Source of the DNA: CAYVLI01 sp964452105 [NCBI: uncultured Nitrospinota bacterium]
Lineage (GTDB): Bacteria; JAUXIQ01
Direction: 5' to 3'
Length of the DNA: 8,434 bases
Assembly (NCBI GenBank): GCA_964452105.1
Contig: CAYVLI010000091.1
Coordinates: 1 to 8,434 of the forward strand
This document shows positions 5,926 to 8,434 of this stretch, piece after piece. Positions within the stretch are counted from its first letter, which is position 1. The number at the start of each line of letters is the position of its first letter. The notes beneath the pieces are model-generated. The model saw nothing but the letters and a program-made list of their open reading frames with translations, was not told the origin of the DNA and made no database searches. The position numbers were made by a program, and so were the translations under genes.

Positions 5926-7842
5926 ATGGCTAAAATTATAGGCATCGACCTGGGCACCACCAACTCCGTCGTGGCTGTTATGGAGGGAGGTGACGCCACT
6001 GTTATAACCAACCCCGAAGGGGGGAGAACCACCCCTTCCGTGGTCGGGTTTACCAAAGACGATGAGAGGTTGGTGGGGCAAGTCGCTAAGAGGCAGGCTA
6101 TCACCAACCCGGAAAATACCGTCTATTCCATTAAAAGGTTCATGGGACGCAGATATAACGAAGTGCCGGAAGAGATTAAAATTGTTCCCTATACCGTGGT
6201 GGCGGCCTCCAACGGCGATGCGCGCATAAAGATAGAGGACAAGGAATATTCGCCCCCCGAAATCTCAGCCATGATCTTGCAAAAGCTGAAACAATCCGCC
6301 GAGGAATATCTGGGCGAGAAGATTACCGAGGCTGTGATTACCGTTCCGGCGTACTTCAACGACAGTCAGCGGCAGGCGACCAGGGACGCCGGACGAATCG
6401 CCGGTCTGGAGGTTAAGCGCATCATCAACGAGCCAACGGCCGCCGCACTGGCCTATGGGCTGGATAAAAAGAAAGATGAGACCATCGCCGTATTCGATTT
6501 CGGCGGCGGCACCTTCGATATATCCATTCTCGAGGTGGGTGACAGCGTGGTGGAGGTTAAAGCCACCAACGGAGATACCCATCTGGGAGGCGATAACCTG
6601 GACCAGCGCATAATCGACTGGCTGGTAGCCGAGTTCAAGAAGGATCAGGGAATCGATCTGAGCAAGGATAAGATGGCCCTCCAGAGACTGAAAGAAGCCG
6701 CTGAGAAAGCCAAGATGGAGCTATCCACAACCGCCGAGACCGATATAAACCTGCCCTTCATCACCGCGGATGCCTCTGGTCCCAGACACCTGAACCTGAA
6801 GCTGAGCAGAGCCAAGTTCGAGCAATTGGTCATAGACCTCCTGGAAAAGACCCTTGAACCCTGCAGGTTGGCTATCAAGGACTCGGGGTTATCTCCTTCA
6901 GAGATAGAACAGGTAGTGATGGTCGGCGGTTCAACCAGGATACCCAGGGTGCAGCAACTTGTTAAAGAGCTCTTCGGTAAAGAGCCCCATAGAGGCGTAA
7001 ATCCGGATGAAGTGGTGGCAGTGGGTGCAGCCATCCAGGCCGGCGTGCTGGCCGGTGACGTCAAGGACGTTCTCCTGCTGGACGTTACTCCCCTCTCGCT
7101 CGGCATAGAAACACTGGGCAACGTTGCCACCAAGCTCATCGAGCGGAACACCACCATCCCCACGAAGAAGAGCCAGGTTTTCAGCACGGCAGCGGACAAT
7201 CAGACCAGCGTGGAGATTCACGTGCTGCAGGGCGAGAGACCAATGGCCTCGGACAACAGGACCCTTGGCAGGTTCCACCTTGTGGGCATCCCCTCTGCTC
7301 CTCGAGGGACCCCGCAGATAGAGGTCGCTTTCGATATAGACGCCAACGGTATCGTTAACGTCTCGGCCAAGGATCTGGGCACGGGCAAGGAGCAGAACAT
7401 AACCATAACCGCTTCCAGTGGGCTAAACGAAGATGATGTCAAAAAGATGGTGGATGAAGCCCAGGCCAATGCCGAGGAGGACAGGAAAAAGAGAGAGTCG
7501 GTGGATGCCCGCAACGAGCTGGACTCCACCATCTACTTTACTGAAAAGACTCTTAACGAAAACCGGAGCAAGCTGGACGAAAGCATCATCGGCCAGATCG
7601 AATCGGCCCTCCAGGAAGCGCGCAAAGCCCTGGATAGCAACGACGCTCAAACCCTGAAAAACGCCGGCGAACAACTCACGCAGGCTTCGCATAAGATGGC
7701 CGAAGTAATGTACCAGCAAACAGGGGCAGGCGCAGAGGCGCCGGGTCCGGAGCAGGCACAGGGTTCGGCTGATGCATCAGGCCCCAGCGCCGATGACAAT
7801 GTTGTGGACGCCGAATTCGAGGACGTAGATAAAGACAAATAA
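5926..7842 (+). CDS. dnaK: Molecular chaperone DnaK (Hsp70)
   Basis: DnaK is the ATP-dependent Hsp70 chaperone that binds exposed hydrophobic peptides in the cytosol with DnaJ and GrpE. The 638-residue protein is complete. The nucleotide-binding domain shows [10 protein letters not shown] (5-14), the catalytic Lys at position 70, [13 protein letters not shown] (166-178), FDFGGGTFD (190-198, with the Thr matching the known autophosphorylation site) and [11 protein letters not shown] (330-340). The linker [15 protein letters not shown] spans 381-395, followed by the beta substrate domain (to about 500), an alpha-helical lid (about 501-600) and a Gly/Ala/Pro-rich tail ending in an acidic VVDAEFEDV stretch. 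An extra segment at about 76-102 is present, as in diderm and Chloroflexota DnaK. AAGGAGGA at 5913-5920 is a strong ribosome site. grpE and dnaJ do not flank it in the window. Confidence 0.99.
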   Translation: MAKIIGIDLGTTNSVVAVMEGGDATVITNPEGGRTTPSVVGFTKDDERLVGQVAKRQAITNPENTVYSIKRFMGRRYNEVPEEIKIVPYTVVAASNGDARIKIEDKEYSPPEISAMILQKLKQSAEEYLGEKITEAVITVPAYFNDSQRQATRDAGRIAGLEVKRIINEPTAAALAYGLDKKKDETIAVFDFGGGTFDISILEVGDSVVEVKATNGDTHLGGDNLDQRIIDWLVAEFKKDQGIDLSKDKMALQRLKEAAEKAKMELSTTAETDINLPFITADASGPRHLNLKLSRAKFEQLVIDLLEKTLEPCRLAIKDSGLSPSEIEQVVMVGGSTRIPRVQQLVKELFGKEPHRGVNPDEVVAVGAAIQAGVLAGDVKDVLLLDVTPLSLGIETLGNVATKLIERNTTIPTKKSQVFSTAADNQTSVEIHVLQGERPMASDNRTLGRFHLVGIPSAPRGTPQIEVAFDIDANGIVNVSAKDLGTGKEQNITITASSGLNEDDVKKMVDEAQANAEEDRKKRESVDARNELDSTIYFTEKTLNENRSKLDESIIGQIESALQEARKALDSNDAQTLKNAGEQLTQASHKMAEVMYQQTGAGAEAPGPEQAQGSADASGPSADDNVVDAEFEDVDKDK

Positions 7843-7882
7843 AGATTCTCTACTCAAGTTAAATTCAAAAGGAGGCTGAGTA

Positions 7883-8338
7883 ATGGCGCCTGCTAAAAGG
7901 TGGGGTTTCATGGGCGATCCTTTCTCCATGCAGGATAGGATGAGCAAGATGCTGGGAGAAGCCCTTGCAGGCTGGAGAGGCCGGCAGAGTTCGGCTGATT
8001 CAGGGTGGGAACCGCCGGTGGACATCTATGATAAGGAAGATTCGTTTATTCTGGAAGTGGACCTTCCGGGGGTCGCTCTCGAAGATGTAGAGGTGGAAGT
8101 AAAGGATGGGACCCTGCACATAAAAGGCAAGAAATCTCATAAACAGGAGCAAGAGCGCACTACAGACCTTTTCATAATGCAGGAGCGTCCTTCCGGGGAG
8201 TTCTACAGGGTTTTTTCCCTGCCCGGTGATATCGAACAGGAAAAAGTGGGGGCAAAACTTAAAAACGGTGTACTGACCGTTGTAATCCCCAAGAAAGAGA
8301 CCGGCAGAGCTAAGCAGATAACGGTGGATGTCCAATAA
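7883..8338 (+). CDS. Small heat-shock protein, Hsp20/alpha-crystallin family
   Basis: Small heat-shock proteins are ATP-independent holdases that keep unfolding proteins soluble for refolding by DnaK. The 151-residue protein has a short N-terminal region (1-41) with Met and Phe residues, then an alpha-crystallin domain starting at WEPPVDIYD (about 42-50): FILEVDLPGV (54-63), VEVKDGTLHIKGKK (70-83), an ERPSGEFYRVFSLP segment (about 101-114) and the signature AKLKNGVLTVVIPK (123-136). The C-terminal tail carries an I-T-V version of the oligomerising I-x-I/V motif (146-148). GGAGG (7871-7875) lies 7 nt before the ATG. The 40-nt gap after dnaK contains no terminator, so the pair is probably cotranscribed. 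Confidence 0.96.
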   Translation: MAPAKRWGFMGDPFSMQDRMSKMLGEALAGWRGRQSSADSGWEPPVDIYDKEDSFILEVDLPGVALEDVEVEVKDGTLHIKGKKSHKQEQERTTDLFIMQERPSGEFYRVFSLPGDIEQEKVGAKLKNGVLTVVIPKKETGRAKQITVDVQ

Positions 8339-8389
8339 TAATGATTTGCATCGAATATGACCTTGATGGAAGTTTTATATTGAAATGAA

Positions 8390-8427
8390 CGATTTCGTTG
8401 AAAATTTATCCGAAATCGGAGATTTTT
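8390..8427 (+). terminator. Candidate terminator (or operator) after hsp20
   Basis: CGATTTCG (8390-8397) and CGAAATCG (8411-8418) form a perfect 8-bp inverted repeat with a 13-nt loop, and five T residues (8423-8427) follow after a short GAGA spacer. The loop is long and the stem AT-rich, so termination would be weak. The repeat could instead be an operator for a gene beyond the window edge. Confidence 0.35.
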
Positions 8428-8434
8428 ATAAACT

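Noticed and set aside
7852-7858. Second ACTCAAG HAIR half-site before hsp20
   Set aside because: The position where the left half should be (7838-7844, AATAAAG) shows no match and there is no promoter here, so it is taken as chance.

Overview
This window carries most of an anaerobic (early cobalt insertion) vitamin B12 corrin-ring operon, followed by a heat-shock pair, all on the + strand. The genes recognised by sequence are cbiD (5' end cut off by the window), cbiE, cbiL, cbiF, cbiG, cbiH, cbiJ, dnaK and an hsp20-family small heat-shock gene. Use of cbiD/cbiG/cbiJ-type enzymes points to an anaerobe. DnaK carries the extra segment (about residues 76-102) found in diderm bacteria and Chloroflexota but absent from typical Firmicutes and Actinobacteria. 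With moderate GC and a dispersed TCATTGCGAG-type palindrome, a Dehalococcoidia-like Chloroflexota or a deltaproteobacterial-type anaerobe is a reasonable guess, but this is inference only.

Layout. Bases 1-2957 hold cbiD-cbiE-cbiL-cbiF, each joined to the next by a 4-nt TTGA or ATGA stop/start overlap. Bases 2958-3271 form a 314-nt non-coding break made of two palindromic, repeat-like elements and a good sigma-70-type promoter. Bases 3272-5540 hold cbiG-cbiH-cbiJ, again overlapping. Bases 5541-5925 form a 385-nt non-coding region with three tandem GC-rich hairpins near its 5' end, an AT-rich stretch, and a strong promoter for dnaK that overlaps a partial HspR-type (HAIR) inverted repeat. dnaK (5926-7842) and hsp20 (7883-8338) are 40 nt apart and probably cotranscribed. 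The last 96 nt hold an inverted repeat that may be a terminator or an operator.

How the genes work together. By the established pathway, CbiL methylates C20 of cobalt-precorrin-2, CbiH methylates C17 and contracts the ring, CbiF methylates C11, CbiG opens the lactone and releases acetaldehyde, CbiD methylates C1, CbiJ reduces the macrocycle, and CbiE methylates C5. The set therefore covers cobalt-precorrin-2 to cobalt-precorrin-7. The next enzyme, CbiT (C15 methylation and decarboxylation), is missing from its common place between cbiE and cbiL.

No clearly new system is visible. The points most worth a second look are the compact CbiG without its usual central domain, the missing cbiT, the repeat elements and internal promoter that split the operon, the HAIR-like site at the dnaK promoter, and the tandem hairpins after cbiJ.
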